DNA of 34,036 nucleotides from Deltaproteobacteria bacterium (GCA_030648035.1 JAUSII010000011.1:1-34036); one strand, 5' to 3'; positions 23,608-34,036 are shown, numbered from the stretch's first letter. Notes: a model not told the origin generated them from the sequence alone. Made by a program: numbers and translations.

Positions 23608-25424
23608 AAACCGAAATCATCCGGGGTGCCGCGCCCGGTATCCACCACCGGCGGCGTCTTATCTGGCGGCGTGTTCCCGTCATCGGGTTTGGAGGGAGCA
23701 GGGCTATCATTCTCCTTCTTTCTCGACAAGCCATAAACAAGACCTCCGACACCTACCGCCACAACAGCACCCCAAAACCACCATTTTTTATAAAAGGGAT
23801 CAGACTCTGCCTCAACCAGGACAGGCGGCGCCACTACCGGAGAAGGAACGGTTGTTGCTTCTATTGTCTTTCTCGCAAAATCTTTCTGTGCCAGCCATAG
23901 AGCTTGTTCTGCTCCCAGTTCCAATTGTAGATAATCAGTTTCTCCCAAGGCGAGTAGTGTCAGCAGAATTTTATGACCATCGTCTCCCCTGTTTTTCTCC
24001 CTGGCCATTTCGATAAGCTCAAAAGCATGCGGTGTTGTGAGAAGATAGCGTTCGTTTCCGTCAGTCTCCTCTATTTTTTCTTTCACAAAGTCGGGCATTT
24101 CTTTCAAGTCCGGCATGGCCTCTTTCGGAGGAGCAAATGGAAAATTGAACCGTTTCCAGACAAACGGTTTGTCGTCTCTTTTGTTCAATTCTTCTTCTGT
24201 CAACTCTTGACCCGGGGGAATTCCCAACAAATAATGAAGTCTTTCCAAAACAAGGGGATCTTTCACCAGGCGCAAAAGATTTTTGAACGTCGGCTGGGCA
24301 ATCTCGCTGTCAAACTGACTTTCCGAATTTCTGGCAAAAAGCGAAATGGATTTGGGAGAAATGAGAGTCGTCGTGTAATTTCGGACTCCCTGCCGGGCCC
24401 ACCACTCACGCTGAAAGCCCCGGCGGATCTGTTCAATATCCAAAGTTGATTTATTTTTATCGATGACGGCATCGGCCAGTATCTGTTGATAAAAAGGGTT
24501 GCGCTTCCGCACATTGTCGTCAATCGGTATCACCGGTATCGTTGACAAACCATTTTGCTCAAGCTGTCCCTCTTGAAATTCTGCCGCCGCTTTGTAGAGG
24601 AGCCTCATAAAAATCCAGAGGGTTGAAAGTTTTGCCATTTGGTTCAAATCGGCTTCCGGAACGAAGGGATAGAGACTGAAGATGGCACTCTTTACCTCTT
24701 CCAAAATTTCTTTTAACTCCACCGCTTGAAAAGTATTTTTTAACAAATCATTCAATTTTTCCGCGGGGGGTGGCGTTTTGGAATCGGAAAACCACCGACT
24801 GACAACGGGAGCGGCCGATTGCAGTGCAGACTGGTCCTCTTTTTTGGAAATAATTTTTTCGAGGGGGGATTCGATCGAGTCGAGAAAAACTGAAAAAGAT
24901 TGCCATGCCTGCATTTCCGCAATGGGCGGAGGCACCATCCCTTCCAAAAACCATTCTTCTTTTGCGGCACCGCTCACCGCCAGCATTTTTCTTAAAAAAT
25001 CGGCCTTGGGGTTGGCAAAACTCCACAGAACGGCATCGCCCTGATGCGGAATGATCTTTTGTTTTATCAAAACCCATGCGGGGTAAGAGCCTGCAAGAGG
25101 CCCCGTGTCCGGAATGAAAAGACTTTGCAAAGAAAACCACCTCCCCTTATTCTGGGAAGCGATGGTCTCCTCCTTTGCCCCGTTTTCCGAAGAGCCCTCA
25201 CAAAATTCTTTTTTTACAGAAATAAAATTCGATTCTCTGACAATCTCGTAACGATCGATGCAGACCCCCGGCAAAAAATCGGGTTCGTGTTCAACGAGAA
25301 GAAAAACACGCCCGTCTTCTTCGACACCGGGTTCGATGGCAAGGGAGGCGACTTTTTGTAAACGAAGCGCTTCTGCAAGACGGATCTGTTCCGGACTGCT
25401 GGGAATGTAATTTGGTTTGACCAT
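23604..25424 (-). CDS. Uncharacterised protein with C-terminal membrane anchor and Pro/Asp-rich tail
   Basis: I do not recognise this family. The 606-residue protein has no signal peptide. The body is mostly helical, with a middle part rich in Leu, Glu and Lys and an FWKRFNFPF-like aromatic patch. Near the end lies one strong membrane span within YKKWWFWGAVVAVGVGGLVYG, followed by basic SRKK and then a Pro/Asp/Thr-rich tail of about 36 residues. A KWWFW-type C-terminal span is, from memory, common in deltaproteobacterial envelope proteins. The ATG at 25424 was used; a TTG at 25481 in the same frame would overlap the upstream GT2 gene by 11 bases and add 19 residues. It shares ATGA with the lipoprotein gene downstream, so the two are probably coupled. 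It may be an inner-membrane partner for assembling that lipoprotein. Confidence 0.7.
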   Translation of the reverse strand: MVKPNYIPSSPEQIRLAEALRLQKVASLAIEPGVEEDGRVFLLVEHEPDFLPGVCIDRYEIVRESNFISVKKEFCEGSSENGAKEETIASQNKGRWFSLQSLFIPDTGPLAGSYPAWVLIKQKIIPHQGDAVLWSFANPKADFLRKMLAVSGAAKEEWFLEGMVPPPIAEMQAWQSFSVFLDSIESPLEKIISKKEDQSALQSAAPVVSRWFSDSKTPPPAEKLNDLLKNTFQAVELKEILEEVKSAIFSLYPFVPEADLNQMAKLSTLWIFMRLLYKAAAEFQEGQLEQNGLSTIPVIPIDDNVRKRNPFYQQILADAVIDKNKSTLDIEQIRRGFQREWWARQGVRNYTTTLISPKSISLFARNSESQFDSEIAQPTFKNLLRLVKDPLVLERLHYLLGIPPGQELTEEELNKRDDKPFVWKRFNFPFAPPKEAMPDLKEMPDFVKEKIEETDGNERYLLTTPHAFELIEMAREKNRGDDGHKILLTLLALGETDYLQLELGAEQALWLAQKDFARKTIEATTVPSPVVAPPVLVEAESDPFYKKWWFWGAVVAVGVGGLVYGLSRKKENDSPAPSKPDDGNTPPDKTPPVVDTGRGTPDDFGL

Positions 25425-25470
25425 ACTTAATTGTAAGATGGTCAGGTCATATAAAGGTTTGCGGGCTAAA

Positions 25471-26181
25471 TCAACAGCCAAATCGAAGCTTCCACACCAG
25501 CAAAAGGGCTTCCCAAACGATTTTCTGGCTCATTTTGGATTTTCCCTGCCGCCGTTCCGTGAAAAGAATGGGGACCTCTTTCGGCTTAAAGCCCATTTTA
25601 TAGGCGCGGAAATTGGTTTCTATCTGAAAGCCGTATCCGTTGGTCTCCATGTTTTCAAAGCCTATTTTTTGCAGACAGTCACTCTTCCACGCCTTGAACC
25701 CACCGGTCAAATCGGAGATGGGGATCGCTGTCACAAACGAGGCATAGACATTCGCACATTGGCTCAACATCAGCCGATGCAAAGGCCAATGTTTTGTTCC
25801 ACCTCCGACGATATAACGTGAACCGATGACCCAATCGGCTGTCTCCAGGGCTTCAAGCAATTTGGGGACATCGGCGGGGTCGTGAGAAAAATCGGCATCC
25901 ATTTGGATGATGCAGTCGGCGTCCATTTCTATCGCCCGCCGAAAGCCATCTACATAGGCGCGCCCCAATCCCTCTTTTTTTGGCCGGCTTAACAAAGAAA
26001 GATTGGGATATTTTTTCTGCAATTCTTTGATCAACTCCTGCGTTCCATCCGGAGAAGAATCGTCCACCACCAACACACAGAGATTGGGAACGGAAAGGGC
26101 GAACAGCGCGGGAATCATCTGCAAAATATTTTCGCACTCGTTGTAGGTGGGCAGAACAATAAGCGGTTTTAAAAAAGGCAT
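25471..26181 (-). CDS. Polyprenyl-phosphate glycosyltransferase (dolichyl-phosphate mannose synthase-like GT2)
   Basis: A 236-residue GT2 enzyme of the DPM1 type, which moves mannose or another sugar onto a polyprenyl phosphate carrier. LIVLPTYNECENI is the opening strand, VVDDSSPDGT the nucleotide site, and QMDADFSHDP the metal-binding DAD plus SHDP signature that is very characteristic of this group. SDLTGGFKAW and ERRQGKSKM complete it. There is no C-terminal membrane domain, as in DPM1 itself. The ATG at 26181, just before the first strand, is preferred: the longer frame starts at 26235 inside a terminator-like hairpin. It is the first gene of the minus-strand operon that includes the lipoprotein and SLBB genes. 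It may feed glycosylation of the neighbouring surface proteins. Confidence 0.87.
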   Translation of the reverse strand: MPFLKPLIVLPTYNECENILQMIPALFALSVPNLCVLVVDDSSPDGTQELIKELQKKYPNLSLLSRPKKEGLGRAYVDGFRRAIEMDADCIIQMDADFSHDPADVPKLLEALETADWVIGSRYIVGGGTKHWPLHRLMLSQCANVYASFVTAIPISDLTGGFKAWKSDCLQKIGFENMETNGYGFQIETNFRAYKMGFKPKEVPILFTERRQGKSKMSQKIVWEALLLVWKLRFGC

Positions 26182-26200
26182 GGCGCCCCATACCAATTTT

Positions 26201-26215
26201 TTCTCACAATGAGAA
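26201..26215. promoter_or_regulatory. Short perfect inverted repeat in the divergent gap (possible operator)
   Basis: TTCTCA at 26201-26206 and TGAGAA at 26210-26215 form a perfect 6-bp inverted repeat around CAA. It lies 20 bases upstream of the GT2 start and within the region shared with the divergent giant gene. It is flanked by A/T runs, which would suit a repressor site or promoter-proximal structure. No promoter boxes could be assigned with confidence around it. Confidence 0.3.
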
Positions 26216-26221
26216 TAAAAT

Positions 26222-26244
26222 AAAAAAGGGGTCATTTCTGACCC
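26222..26244 (-). terminator. Intrinsic terminator-like hairpin, minus strand
   Basis: Read on the minus strand, GGGTCA (26244-26239), the GAAA tetraloop and TGACCC (26234-26229) form a perfect 6-bp stem. It is followed by C and six T residues (26227-26222). This is the form of a rho-independent terminator, with a stable GNRA-type loop. It sits upstream of the GT2 gene rather than after a gene, so it could stop antisense transcription coming from the giant gene or act as a leader attenuator. Confidence 0.6.
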
Positions 26245-26341
26245 GTCTTAAGGGCCTGAAAGAGATAATTTTCACAATAATTCCGCAATGTTAAAATTAA
26301 AAACTCTGGCACAGCGATTGCACCAAACCGACTTGGTTATT

Positions 26342-29300
26342 ATGAACTGTCGAAACAAAATATTATCCCCCCTCTGGTTTGTGTTTTCTGTGTGTCTGAT
26401 TTTATTCTTTTTAATTTCCGTCCCGGCTTCCGCACAGACCTGCACATCGTCAACCCAGTGCAACGACTTCAACCCCTGCACCAACAACACGTGTACTGGC
26501 AGTTTGATTCTTCCCGGAGTTTGCAGTTTCACCCCTGTGACCAACGGGACAACCTGTTCCGATGTAAATGCCTGCACCACGGGAGATGTTTGTACCAGCG
26601 GCGTTTGCAGCGGAGCCAAAATCACCTGCAACGATGGAACTATCTGCACCACCGACAGTTGCGATCCGTCCACGGGTTGTAAGTTCACAGCCGATACATC
26701 CAAAAACGGGGCCATGTGCGAAAATGAATCTGCAGGGGGAACGAACAGTTTTTGCACATGGGATTCCTGTAGCGACGGTTTATGCAAACATGACCCGGCG
26801 CCGATGAACTGCAATTCCCCAATCGGTTGTAGCGATGGCAATTTCTGCAACGGCACCGAGATGTGTAACGGTGGCACCTGTTACGTAGCCGGTGGAACGC
26901 CCGGCATTTGCCTTGGCGGCTCCATTGTCGCCCCACCCAACGGGTCTTCCTGCAACGACAGCAATGCAACGACTTGCCCCGACAAATGTTCTTCGGGGGC
27001 CTGTAGCGGCCCCACCGATACCCGCATCGGCACCAGCTGTTCGGTTGGCATCGGGGCCTGTTTGAGAACAGGCAGTTGGATGTGCACTACCAGTGGCGCC
27101 AAATGTTCGGCCACCGCCGGTTCACCCTCCACCGAAATTTGCGACAACATTGACAACGACTGCGATGCTTCCATCGATGAGGACTACAACATTGGAGGGA
27201 CCTGCACCTCCGGAACAGGGGCGTGCGGCAACACCGGCACCTACATTTGCAAAACCACAACCTCTACCGAATGTAACGCATTACCCAAAGCCGACGGCAC
27301 CAGTTGCTCCGATGGAAATGCCTGTACCCTGACAGATGGCTGTCTGTCGGGCACCTGCACGGGATCGAATCCAAAAAGTTGCACCGCCGACAGCAACGCC
27401 TGCAACGGAACCGAACAGTGTAATCCAACCACCGGAGCCTGCGAATCGGTCAGTCCTCCAATTGCCGGCACCGCCTGCAGTGATGGCTCTGCCTGTACAT
27501 CGGGAGATATATGCGGAACCACCGGGACATGTAGCGGAACCGGTATCAATTGCGACGATGGAAATCCTTGCACCGTGGATACATGCGACGCGATTTTGGG
27601 TTGCGCCCACACCCCTGCAACCGACGGAACTGGCTGCGATGATGGTAATGCCTGCAATGGCCTTGCGTTCTGCTCTGCGGGTGCATGTCAGGCTGTTCCG
27701 GCACAGGACTGCAACGACGGGATTGCCTGCACAACCGACACTTGCAATCCTTCAAGCGGCTGCATCTTCACACCACTGACCGCCGCCGAAATAGATGACA
27801 ACAATCCTTGCACAACGGACGGCTGTCACGCCATCAACGGCCCTTTCCATAACCCGATCAATGTTAATGATAACGATGCTTGCACCACCGATTCTTGCGA
27901 CCCTTTAAGCGGACCTCAATACACCCCCATCTCCTGCAGTGACGGCAATACTTGCACCACCGACAGTTGCGATCCGGCCAGTGGTTGCAACTATCCCGCC
28001 GCCACCAACGGAACAACCTGCGATGATTCCAATCCGTGTTCACAAACCGACACATGTCAAAGCGGTAGTTGCGTTGGTACCAATCCCTTACTCTGCAGCG
28101 ATGGAAATACCTGCACAGTAGAAGCCTGCAACCCGGCAACCGGTGCATGTGAATCGGGAAGTATCAGCGCCATGAACGGACTCTCCTGCGTAGATGGAGA
28201 TCTCTGCACACCGATGTCATTTTGCGGTGATGGATCTTGTAGCGGAACTCGAATAACCTGCGACGATAACGATCTTTGCACCGCCGATGCGTGCGATGCG
28301 GTCACCGGCTTTTGCAGTAATACCCCCGTTGTCTATAATGATGGAGACTCCTGCACAACCGACAGCTGTGATCCCCTGACGGGTAGTCCTCTTTACACTC
28401 CCATCAGCAACGACGATGGAATTGCCTGCACGATCGATGCCTGTGTCAACGGAAGTCCGGTCAACATACCCGACAACACCGATTGTAGCGATGGCAATGC
28501 CTGTAACGGTATCGAATCATGCAATGCCACTTTAGGTTGTGTTGAAGGGACACCGACGGATATTGACGATGGCAATGTTTGCACTACTGATTCCTGCGAT
28601 ACCACCACCGGTGTTATTACCCATAATGCTCTGGCCGATGGAACGACTCTGCCCAACGATGGCGGTTACTGCGTTGCAGGAATAGTTGTTGGATGTCTGA
28701 CGGGCCAAACGCAAGCCTGTTCCATTACCAACAGCTTCGGCAGTTGCAGCGGCACAAAAATCTGCATGAATGGAAATTGGAGTGCGACCTGCACCGGACA
28801 AACCCCTTCGAATGAAATTTGCAACGAAGTGGATGATGATTGCGATGGCAAAATCGATGAAGATTTCAATATCGGCCAAACTTGCACCGACGGCATCGAC
28901 CAGTGCCATACCGGCGTCTGGCAGTGTAGCGCCGGTGGACAGATCTGTGCGGCTTCCAATCAAGCCGACGGTACAGCCTGCAATGACAGCAGTGCTTGCA
29001 CTTCCAATGATGTCTGTACCGCGGGAGTGTGCGGCGGCGTGGCCATACCCAAGCCTGCCGACACCGCTTGCCAAACATCGGGTTCGGCTTGCAATCCAAT
29101 CACCGGACAATATGACTTAATCAATAAAGCGGATGGCACCGTCTGTAGCGACGGCACTGCCTGCACACAGACAGACACTTGCGTGGCGGGTGCATGCGCC
29201 GGATCCAACCCGGTGACTTGCAACGCATCGGATCAGTGTCACGACGCCGGTGTCTGCGATCCATTGACCGGTGCTTGTTCCAATCCCGATAAAGCTCCAG

Positions 29301-32300
29301 GCTCTGCCTGCAGTGACGGCAACGCCTGCACCGGCCCCAACAGTGAAGGCTGCCAATCCGGCCTCTGCATTCCGGGAATCGCTGTAACTTGTGCTGATGA
29401 CGGCAATGTCTGCACCAGTCAATCGTGCGATCCGGCTGTCGGTTGCGTGAGCACCAACACCGACCAGACAGGCATTGCGTGTTCGACGGGCATGAGCGGA
29501 CAATGCGCGGCGGGAACACAAAATTGCGTGAGCGGAACATTGAGCGCCTGCGCGCCGAGTGCGACCCGTGCGGAAATTTGCAACGGAATGGATGATGATT
29601 GCGATGGCGCAGTCGATGAAGATTTCCTCAACCTTGGAGACTCATGCACCGCAGGCGTGGGAGCCTGCAGCAATACCGGCATCATTATTTGTCAGGACGA
29701 TGGCACCGCCGCCGGTTGCGATGTTTCAGCCAAACCCGATGGGACATCGTGCTCCGACAGTAACGCTTGCACCCCGCTCGATATATGCCAAGCCGGGGTT
29801 TGCACCGGAACAGGCCAGGTCAATTGCGATGACAAGAATTCCTGTACCGATGATTCGTGCGATATTTTGGCGGGATGTCTCTCTGTCAACAACGCCGCTG
29901 TGTGCAACGACAACAATGCCTGCACCGAGAATGATATTTGCGGCACAGGGGCGTGTGGCGGATCGCCTGTAGACATTGACGACACCATCGCCTGCACAGT
30001 CGATGCCTGCGATGCGGTTCTTGGAGTCACTCACACTCTCGACAATGCGCAATGTAATGATAACAACGACTGCACCGCCGATCTCTGCGACGCTTCGGCG
30101 GACTGTCAATTCACACAACTTCCGGATGGCCAGGGAATTACCGGCGGGGTTTGCCGAAACGGCAATATCTGTGTGCCGGGTCTGGAAATCTGTAACGGTC
30201 TGGATGACGACTGCGATGGAGAAATTGACGAAGGTGGCAACGCTTTATGCAATGACAACAGTGCTTGTACTAATGATGTTTGTGGCGGCAGTGCCGAATG
30301 TCAGAATAGTCCGATAAGCTCTGATGATGCCAATGCTTGCACCGATGACACATGCGATGCAACCGCCGGCGTTCAGCACGCCACTGTCTCTTGCGATGAT
30401 GCCAATGCTTGCAATGGTATTGAATCTTGCAACGCACAAACCGGTTGCGTTGTTGGCACCGCATTAAGTTGCGATGATGCCAATGCGTGCAACGGTATTG
30501 AATCTTGCAGTCCATCACTCGGTTGCGAAGCCGGCACCGCACTTTCTTGCGACGATGCCAACGCCTGCAACGGTGTTGAAACCTGCGATGCTGCCAGCGG
30601 TTGTGTAGCTGGCGCTGCTCCGGTGGTGGATGATGCCAATGCCTGCACCGACGACACATGCGATCAAACCAGCGGGCCGGCACACACTCTTCTGGCTGGC
30701 GTTGGGAATGCATGCACAACATCGGTAAACGATTGCGATCAGAATGGAGTCAATCGATGCGACACGACCAGCGGCGATGTCTCCTGCTTTGTTGAAAATC
30801 CCGTCTCCAAAAACGCCTGCGGTGTTTGCGGTCAGCCTGATCCGATAAATCTGGGTCTGGAATGCGGTGCTGGCGAAGGGGCCTGCCGCAGTCTGGGTCA
30901 TTATATTTGCGATCCCGCCAACCCTTCGGGCTCCGTCGTATGTGATGCCCAGGCCCTCAACATCTCCTGCGATGATGGCGATAAATGCACTGCTCCCGAC
31001 ACATGCAATAACGGCACCTGTAATGCCGGGGCAAATATCTCCTGCGAAGACGACAACACCTGCACGTTGGATAGCTGTGATCCTGCAACCGGATGCCTCA
31101 ATGTCAACAACGATGCCTACGTTGAGACCTGCTACGAGGGTCCCGCGGGAACACAAGGTGTTGGAATTTGCAAAGGCGGCGAGAAAAAATGCAGCGACAA
31201 TATTCTGTCCGCAATCTGCACCGGCCAGGTCGTGCCCACGGCTGAAACCTGCAACAACAATATCGATGAAGATTGCAACGGCACTGCCGATAACGGTTGT
31301 TGCGGCAACGGCCAAAAAGAAGGCGTGGAAGTTTGTGACGATGGCAATCTGGTTGCCGGTGATGGCTGTTCATCCGCCTGCACCAACGAACCCCGCTGTG
31401 GCGATAGCCTCGTCAACCAGGTCGGTGAAGAATGCGACGACGGCAACACCAACAACCTTGATGCTTGCGCCAACAATTGCAAAAACGCCGGTTGCGGCGA
31501 TGGCCTCGTTCAAGCCGGTGAAACCTGCGACCAGGCCGCCGCCAACGGAAGCGCACCCGGAGCCTGCAACCTGACCTGCAACGGGACCCTTCCGGAATGC
31601 GGCAACAGCATCACAGAGGGCAATGAACAATGCGACGACGGCAACACCAATAATAATGACGCTTGCATCAGTGGCTGTCTCAATGCCCGTTGCGGTGACA
31701 CCTTCACACAGCCGGGGGAGACCTGCGATGAGGGCGCTATGAATGGGGTGCCGGGTCACTGCAACAACACATGCGGTGGAACCATCGCACTCTGCGGCAA
31801 CAACAACATTGAACAGGGTGAAGGTTGTGAGGTGGGCATCACTGTTCTGGGCAACAATGAACGATGCGAGAATTGCCAGATCGTAATACAACCGATAGTG
31901 GCCACCTGCGGCGATGGCACCAGAGAGGGTAGTGAACAATGCGACGACGGCAACACTGTCAGCGGTGACGGATGCAGTGACACCTGCACCACCGAAATCG
32001 CCCAGCGGCAACCCGTCTGCGGCGACGGCACAAAAGAAGGCAGTGAACAATGCGACGACAACAACACCGTCAGCGGTGACGGATGCTCCGACACCTGCAC
32101 CACCGAGGTCGCCCAGCGGCAACCCGTCTGCGGCGATGGCACAAAAGAGGGCAGTGAAGAGTGTGATGACAGCAACACCATCAGTGGTGACGGATGCAGT
32201 GACACCTGCACCACAGAAGTCACTGTCCCGAAAGAGACAGAATTGCCGACTGCAGAGGCCAAATCCAATATTTTCGATCTCGACCGAACCTGTTCCATCG

Positions 32301-34036
32301 CCATCAGTCAACAGATGCTTGATGTTTATGGTGCCACAACCCTCTTCCCCAACGATTATGAAAAACAGATGTTGGTCTTCAGCGGGGACGATGGAACCGG
32401 CGAAGCGGCCTTGGGATATGTGGCCTCCAAAGAGATGACTCCGGCCTGCGACTTTGGCGTGAAATATTGCAGTCTGAACAGCGACCCATGGAAAAAACTC
32501 GTCGCCACCCTCTTCAGCGGCGAGAACCAAAACACACTGATCGGTGCGGTCGCCAACAAATATTATTACATCAACAATTTTGAACAGTCGGCCAAAGCCC
32601 AGCCCAATGACTGCGCATTGGAGCCGACAGTATTGGCGGCCGATATTCGCAGGACTATTGCCGTTGCCGGCCCCATCAACCCCGAGGAAGATTTATTGAG
32701 ACAACCCGAGTGCGAAATTAAACGCATCCATGACCTGAAAGCAGAGGGCCATCGGGTGATCGGTGCTGTGGAATGTGATCTGACGAATCCTGCTTCCGGC
32801 AAATTGATCGGCTTTGATTCTTTCATCTACGATCCTGCCAAAAAACAGTTTAATCAAAGCTTCAAGGTGCTCAATCCCGATGATCATCTTGAAGAAGGTG
32901 GTGAAGTGTTGTCGATGAAAGCGGACATCAAATCGGATTCACGTGTGGTTATCATCACATCTCTCAAGAGAAAAGAGGTTCCGGCCAAAGTGCAAACACT
33001 TCTCTACGATTGTTCGCAGACCGGCATCCATTGGAACTGCCAGAACCCCCAGATTCTGCCCGATTCACCGATGGCGATGGTCGACACAGACGAAATTCAA
33101 AAAGTTCAGGAACGCTCACGCAGACACAGCGATGAAGCCGTCGAACACAATGAGGGCGAGAGCAGTGAATCCCTCTGGATCACCGAAGAGGCAAAAGTGG
33201 TGGAGGTCAAAGAGGCTGAAGCGGCGGCAAATCCGGAAGTTGTTGCCAACAGGGCGCTGGCTCCGGATGGCCCGGATGCAACACAGCGGTCTTACACAAC
33301 AACAGAAAATGGAACCGTCACCCAGGGAGACGGCTCACCTCTTAAACCGAGCTGGGCCATGTCTGCCTGGTATCAACCCGATGCCTGGAATATTGTTGTC
33401 GCCCAAAAAGATCAGCCTGCCCTTCAGGTGTTGCGCCTGACCGTGGGAGAGGATGGAAAAAACCATATGGACCCTCTGCCGACAGAAATCTATACCGCAG
33501 ATTCCAAACTGAACAACATCCACAACAATGATCAAATCATCTACACAAACCCGTTTGATCCGATCCGCATCCTGCGCAAAACATTTGGCGGCGCAGATCT
33601 GGCGGCCTTCTTTGAAATGATAGACACGGCAAGCGGTGCCAAAGTGGGAACCGTGCTGACTGTTTTTTACAATATCAATGAAGCTCCAGAAGCCAGCATC
33701 ACCGATGCCAACTTCAATGGAAAAAACGGAACCGTCTATTGGAAATCTTTTGACGGCATGAAAGATGCGCTGACATCTACCGCCCATCTGAAAGACAAAA
33801 ATGGTATCAATCTCGACCACTGGCTCGACACCATTTCTCTGGAGAAGGTGGAATTCACCAACCGCGGGCTCCCTTCCAACAAAGAAGGAAGTGTCAATCT
33901 CCCGCCGCCGGAAAATGCCGCCGGCAAATCGGGCGCTGGGAAATCGGCAGATGTCAGCGTCTCCAAAGACAGTGTCAGTCTTAATGATGTCGTCTGGCCG
34001 CTGGAAGGCTCTGTCTGCGGTACAGACGCAGGCAAT
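26342..34036 (+). CDS. Giant secreted cysteine-rich repeat protein (MopE-like and myxobacterial disulfide repeats), 3' end beyond window
   Basis: One uninterrupted frame of 2565 codons, still open at the window edge. A classic signal peptide (MNCRNK, hydrophobic core, ASA-Q cleavage near residue 32) sends it out of the cytoplasm. Residues 33-1630 are dozens of short repeats of the type CxDGNxCTxDxCDPxxGC or CNGxExC. They are interrupted by five E-[IT]-C-N/D...DCD/N-type motifs at about 265, 825, 1078, 1282 and 1635, like the MopE putative metal-binding motif. Residues 1654-1960 are nine myxobacterial disulfide repeats (CGDGxxEGxExCDDGNxxxGDGCS). Residues 1961-2565 are non-repetitive and Cys-poor. 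An ATG at 26288 would add 18 residues, but it spoils the short signal peptide; neither start has a ribosome-binding site. It is probably a surface fibre, stalk or adhesin. Calcium or copper binding is inferred only from the motifs. Confidence 0.9.
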   Translation, partial: MNCRNKILSPLWFVFSVCLILFFLISVPASAQTCTSSTQCNDFNPCTNNTCTGSLILPGVCSFTPVTNGTTCSDVNACTTGDVCTSGVCSGAKITCNDGTICTTDSCDPSTGCKFTADTSKNGAMCENESAGGTNSFCTWDSCSDGLCKHDPAPMNCNSPIGCSDGNFCNGTEMCNGGTCYVAGGTPGICLGGSIVAPPNGSSCNDSNATTCPDKCSSGACSGPTDTRIGTSCSVGIGACLRTGSWMCTTSGAKCSATAGSPSTEICDNIDNDCDASIDEDYNIGGTCTSGTGACGNTGTYICKTTTSTECNALPKADGTSCSDGNACTLTDGCLSGTCTGSNPKSCTADSNACNGTEQCNPTTGACESVSPPIAGTACSDGSACTSGDICGTTGTCSGTGINCDDGNPCTVDTCDAILGCAHTPATDGTGCDDGNACNGLAFCSAGACQAVPAQDCNDGIACTTDTCNPSSGCIFTPLTAAEIDDNNPCTTDGCHAINGPFHNPINVNDNDACTTDSCDPLSGPQYTPISCSDGNTCTTDSCDPASGCNYPAATNGTTCDDSNPCSQTDTCQSGSCVGTNPLLCSDGNTCTVEACNPATGACESGSISAMNGLSCVDGDLCTPMSFCGDGSCSGTRITCDDNDLCTADACDAVTGFCSNTPVVYNDGDSCTTDSCDPLTGSPLYTPISNDDGIACTIDACVNGSPVNIPDNTDCSDGNACNGIESCNATLGCVEGTPTDIDDGNVCTTDSCDTTTGVITHNALADGTTLPNDGGYCVAGIVVGCLTGQTQACSITNSFGSCSGTKICMNGNWSATCTGQTPSNEICNEVDDDCDGKIDEDFNIGQTCTDGIDQCHTGVWQCSAGGQICAASNQADGTACNDSSACTSNDVCTAGVCGGVAIPKPADTACQTSGSACNPITGQYDLINKADGTVCSDGTACTQTDTCVAGACAGSNPVTCNASDQCHDAGVCDPLTGACSNPDKAPGSACSDGNACTGPNSEGCQSGLCIPGIAVTCADDGNVCTSQSCDPAVGCVSTNTDQTGIACSTGMSGQCAAGTQNCVSGTLSACAPSATRAEICNGMDDDCDGAVDEDFLNLGDSCTAGVGACSNTGIIICQDDGTAAGCDVSAKPDGTSCSDSNACTPLDICQAGVCTGTGQVNCDDKNSCTDDSCDILAGCLSVNNAAVCNDNNACTENDICGTGACGGSPVDIDDTIACTVDACDAVLGVTHTLDNAQCNDNNDCTADLCDASADCQFTQLPDGQGITGGVCRNGNICVPGLEICNGLDDDCDGEIDEGGNALCNDNSACTNDVCGGSAECQNSPISSDDANACTDDTCDATAGVQHATVSCDDANACNGIESCNAQTGCVVGTALSCDDANACNGIESCSPSLGCEAGTALSCDDANACNGVETCDAASGCVAGAAPVVDDANACTDDTCDQTSGPAHTLLAGVGNACTTSVNDCDQNGVNRCDTTSGDVSCFVENPVSKNACGVCGQPDPINLGLECGAGEGACRSLGHYICDPANPSGSVVCDAQALNISCDDGDKCTAPDTCNNGTCNAGANISCEDDNTCTLDSCDPATGCLNVNNDAYVETCYEGPAGTQGVGICKGGEKKCSDNILSAICTGQVVPTAETCNNNIDEDCNGTADNGCCGNGQKEGVEVCDDGNLVAGDGCSSACTNEPRCGDSLVNQVGEECDDGNTNNLDACANNCKNAGCGDGLVQAGETCDQAAANGSAPGACNLTCNGTLPECGNSITEGNEQCDDGNTNNNDACISGCLNARCGDTFTQPGETCDEGAMNGVPGHCNNTCGGTIALCGNNNIEQGEGCEVGITVLGNNERCENCQIVIQPIVATCGDGTREGSEQCDDGNTVSGDGCSDTCTTEIAQRQPVCGDGTKEGSEQCDDNNTVSGDGCSDTCTTEVAQRQPVCGDGTKEGSEECDDSNTISGDGCSDTCTTEVTVPKETELPTAEAKSNIFDLDRTCSIAISQQMLDVYGATTLFPNDYEKQMLVFSGDDGTGEAALGYVASKEMTPACDFGVKYCSLNSDPWKKLVATLFSGENQNTLIGAVANKYYYINNFEQSAKAQPNDCALEPTVLAADIRRTIAVAGPINPEEDLLRQPECEIKRIHDLKAEGHRVIGAVECDLTNPASGKLIGFDSFIYDPAKKQFNQSFKVLNPDDHLEEGGEVLSMKADIKSDSRVVIITSLKRKEVPAKVQTLLYDCSQTGIHWNCQNPQILPDSPMAMVDTDEIQKVQERSRRHSDEAVEHNEGESSESLWITEEAKVVEVKEAEAAANPEVVANRALAPDGPDATQRSYTTTENGTVTQGDGSPLKPSWAMSAWYQPDAWNIVVAQKDQPALQVLRLTVGEDGKNHMDPLPTEIYTADSKLNNIHNNDQIIYTNPFDPIRILRKTFGGADLAAFFEMIDTASGAKVGTVLTVFYNINEAPEASITDANFNGKNGTVYWKSFDGMKDALTSTAHLKDKNGINLDHWLDTISLEKVEFTNRGLPSNKEGSVNLPPPENAAGKSGAGKSADVSVSKDSVSLNDVVWPLEGSVCGTDAGN
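30389..30622 (+). repeat. Three tandem 78-bp repeats inside the giant gene
   Basis: Three head-to-tail units (30389-30466, 30467-30544, 30545-30622) each encode 26 residues beginning [10 protein letters not shown]. Units 1 and 2 are nearly identical in DNA over their first half, and unit 3 is more diverged. The exact 78-base period preserves the frame and the disulfide spacing, so these look like fairly recent in-frame duplications. Confidence 0.85.
31301..32221 (+). repeat. Block of nine myxobacterial-type disulfide repeats; the last three are near-identical 111-bp tandem units
   Basis: Nine units start with CG(D/N) and carry G-E-x-C-D-D-G-N. The last three begin at 31907, 32018 and 32129 with an exact 111-base period (37 residues) for the first two steps. 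They share long identical stretches across the [16 protein letters not shown] joint. The high DNA identity points to recent expansion and makes the copy number prone to change or to assembly collapse. Confidence 0.88.

Noticed and set aside
30389-32221. Tandem repeats considered as a CRISPR array
   Set aside because: The periods are 78 and 111 bases, whole codons, with gradual divergence and continuous coding; there are no unique spacers and no cas genes.
26272-32530. Many long minus-strand frames and alternative plus-strand frames opposite the cysteine-rich gene
   Set aside because: They are by-products of repetitive Cys/Gly/Asp/Thr codons that lack stops in other frames. They have low-complexity Ala/Val/Gly or Arg/His/Cys composition, no signals and no ribosome-binding sites, whereas the plus frame from 26342 is continuous and has a signal peptide and known repeat motifs.

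Overview
The window looks like a chromosomal surface-polysaccharide and surface-protein region of a Gram-negative bacterium, most likely a deltaproteobacterial-type lineage (Myxococcota, Bdellovibrionota or an uncultured relative). The clues are a giant secreted protein built from myxobacterial-type disulfide repeats and MopE-like DCD motifs, a Wza-type SLBB export protein, a Wzz-like co-polymerase, and intermediate base composition with tightly overlapping genes. No rRNA, tRNA, CRISPR array, transposase or phage gene was seen. The species cannot be named from this sequence alone.

Region 1 (99-14981, all minus strand, read right to left) is a nearly gap-free run of 15 genes for activated sugars. 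It starts with a SIS isomerase and a transaldolase-like aldolase. Next come a LegB-type 4,6-dehydratase, a sugar-1-phosphate nucleotidyltransferase, a PLP enzyme with His in place of the catalytic Lys (ColD-type 3-dehydratase), and a two-gene TPP enzyme (E1 alpha and beta) with no E2/E3 partner. These are followed by a GDP-fucose-synthase-like reductase, a Cj1427-like SDR, an HddA-type heptose kinase, a GT2 glycosyltransferase, a second SDR of the Cj1427-like type, a nucleotide-sugar dehydrogenase, a second GDP-fucose-synthase-like reductase and a C-methyltransferase. Together they suggest GDP-heptose supply plus synthesis of one or more deoxy, probably branched-chain, sugars. The one sizeable gap inside the run (2320-2508) holds a 160-bp element bounded by perfect 26-bp inverted repeats.

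Region 2 (15181-17587, plus strand) encodes a multi-spanning Wzy/ligase-like protein and a Wzz-like chain-length protein. It diverges from Region 1 across a 199-bp gap (14982-15180) and converges on Region 3, sharing a CTAG stop.

Region 3 (17584-26181, minus strand) encodes, in order of transcription, a dolichyl-phosphate-mannose-synthase-like GT2, an unrecognised protein of about 606 residues with a C-terminal membrane anchor, a 1232-residue lipoprotein with PKD/Ig-like, FN3-like and LamG-like parts, an SLBB export protein, and a GT4 glycosyltransferase that starts with TTG.

Region 4 (26342 to the window end, plus strand) is one uninterrupted reading frame of at least 2565 codons. It encodes a signal peptide, about 1900 residues of cysteine-rich repeats and a non-repetitive C-terminal part that runs off the window.

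No stretch longer than 300 bases lacks a gene. The gaps worth noting are 1-98, 2320-2508, 14982-15180 and 26182-26341.
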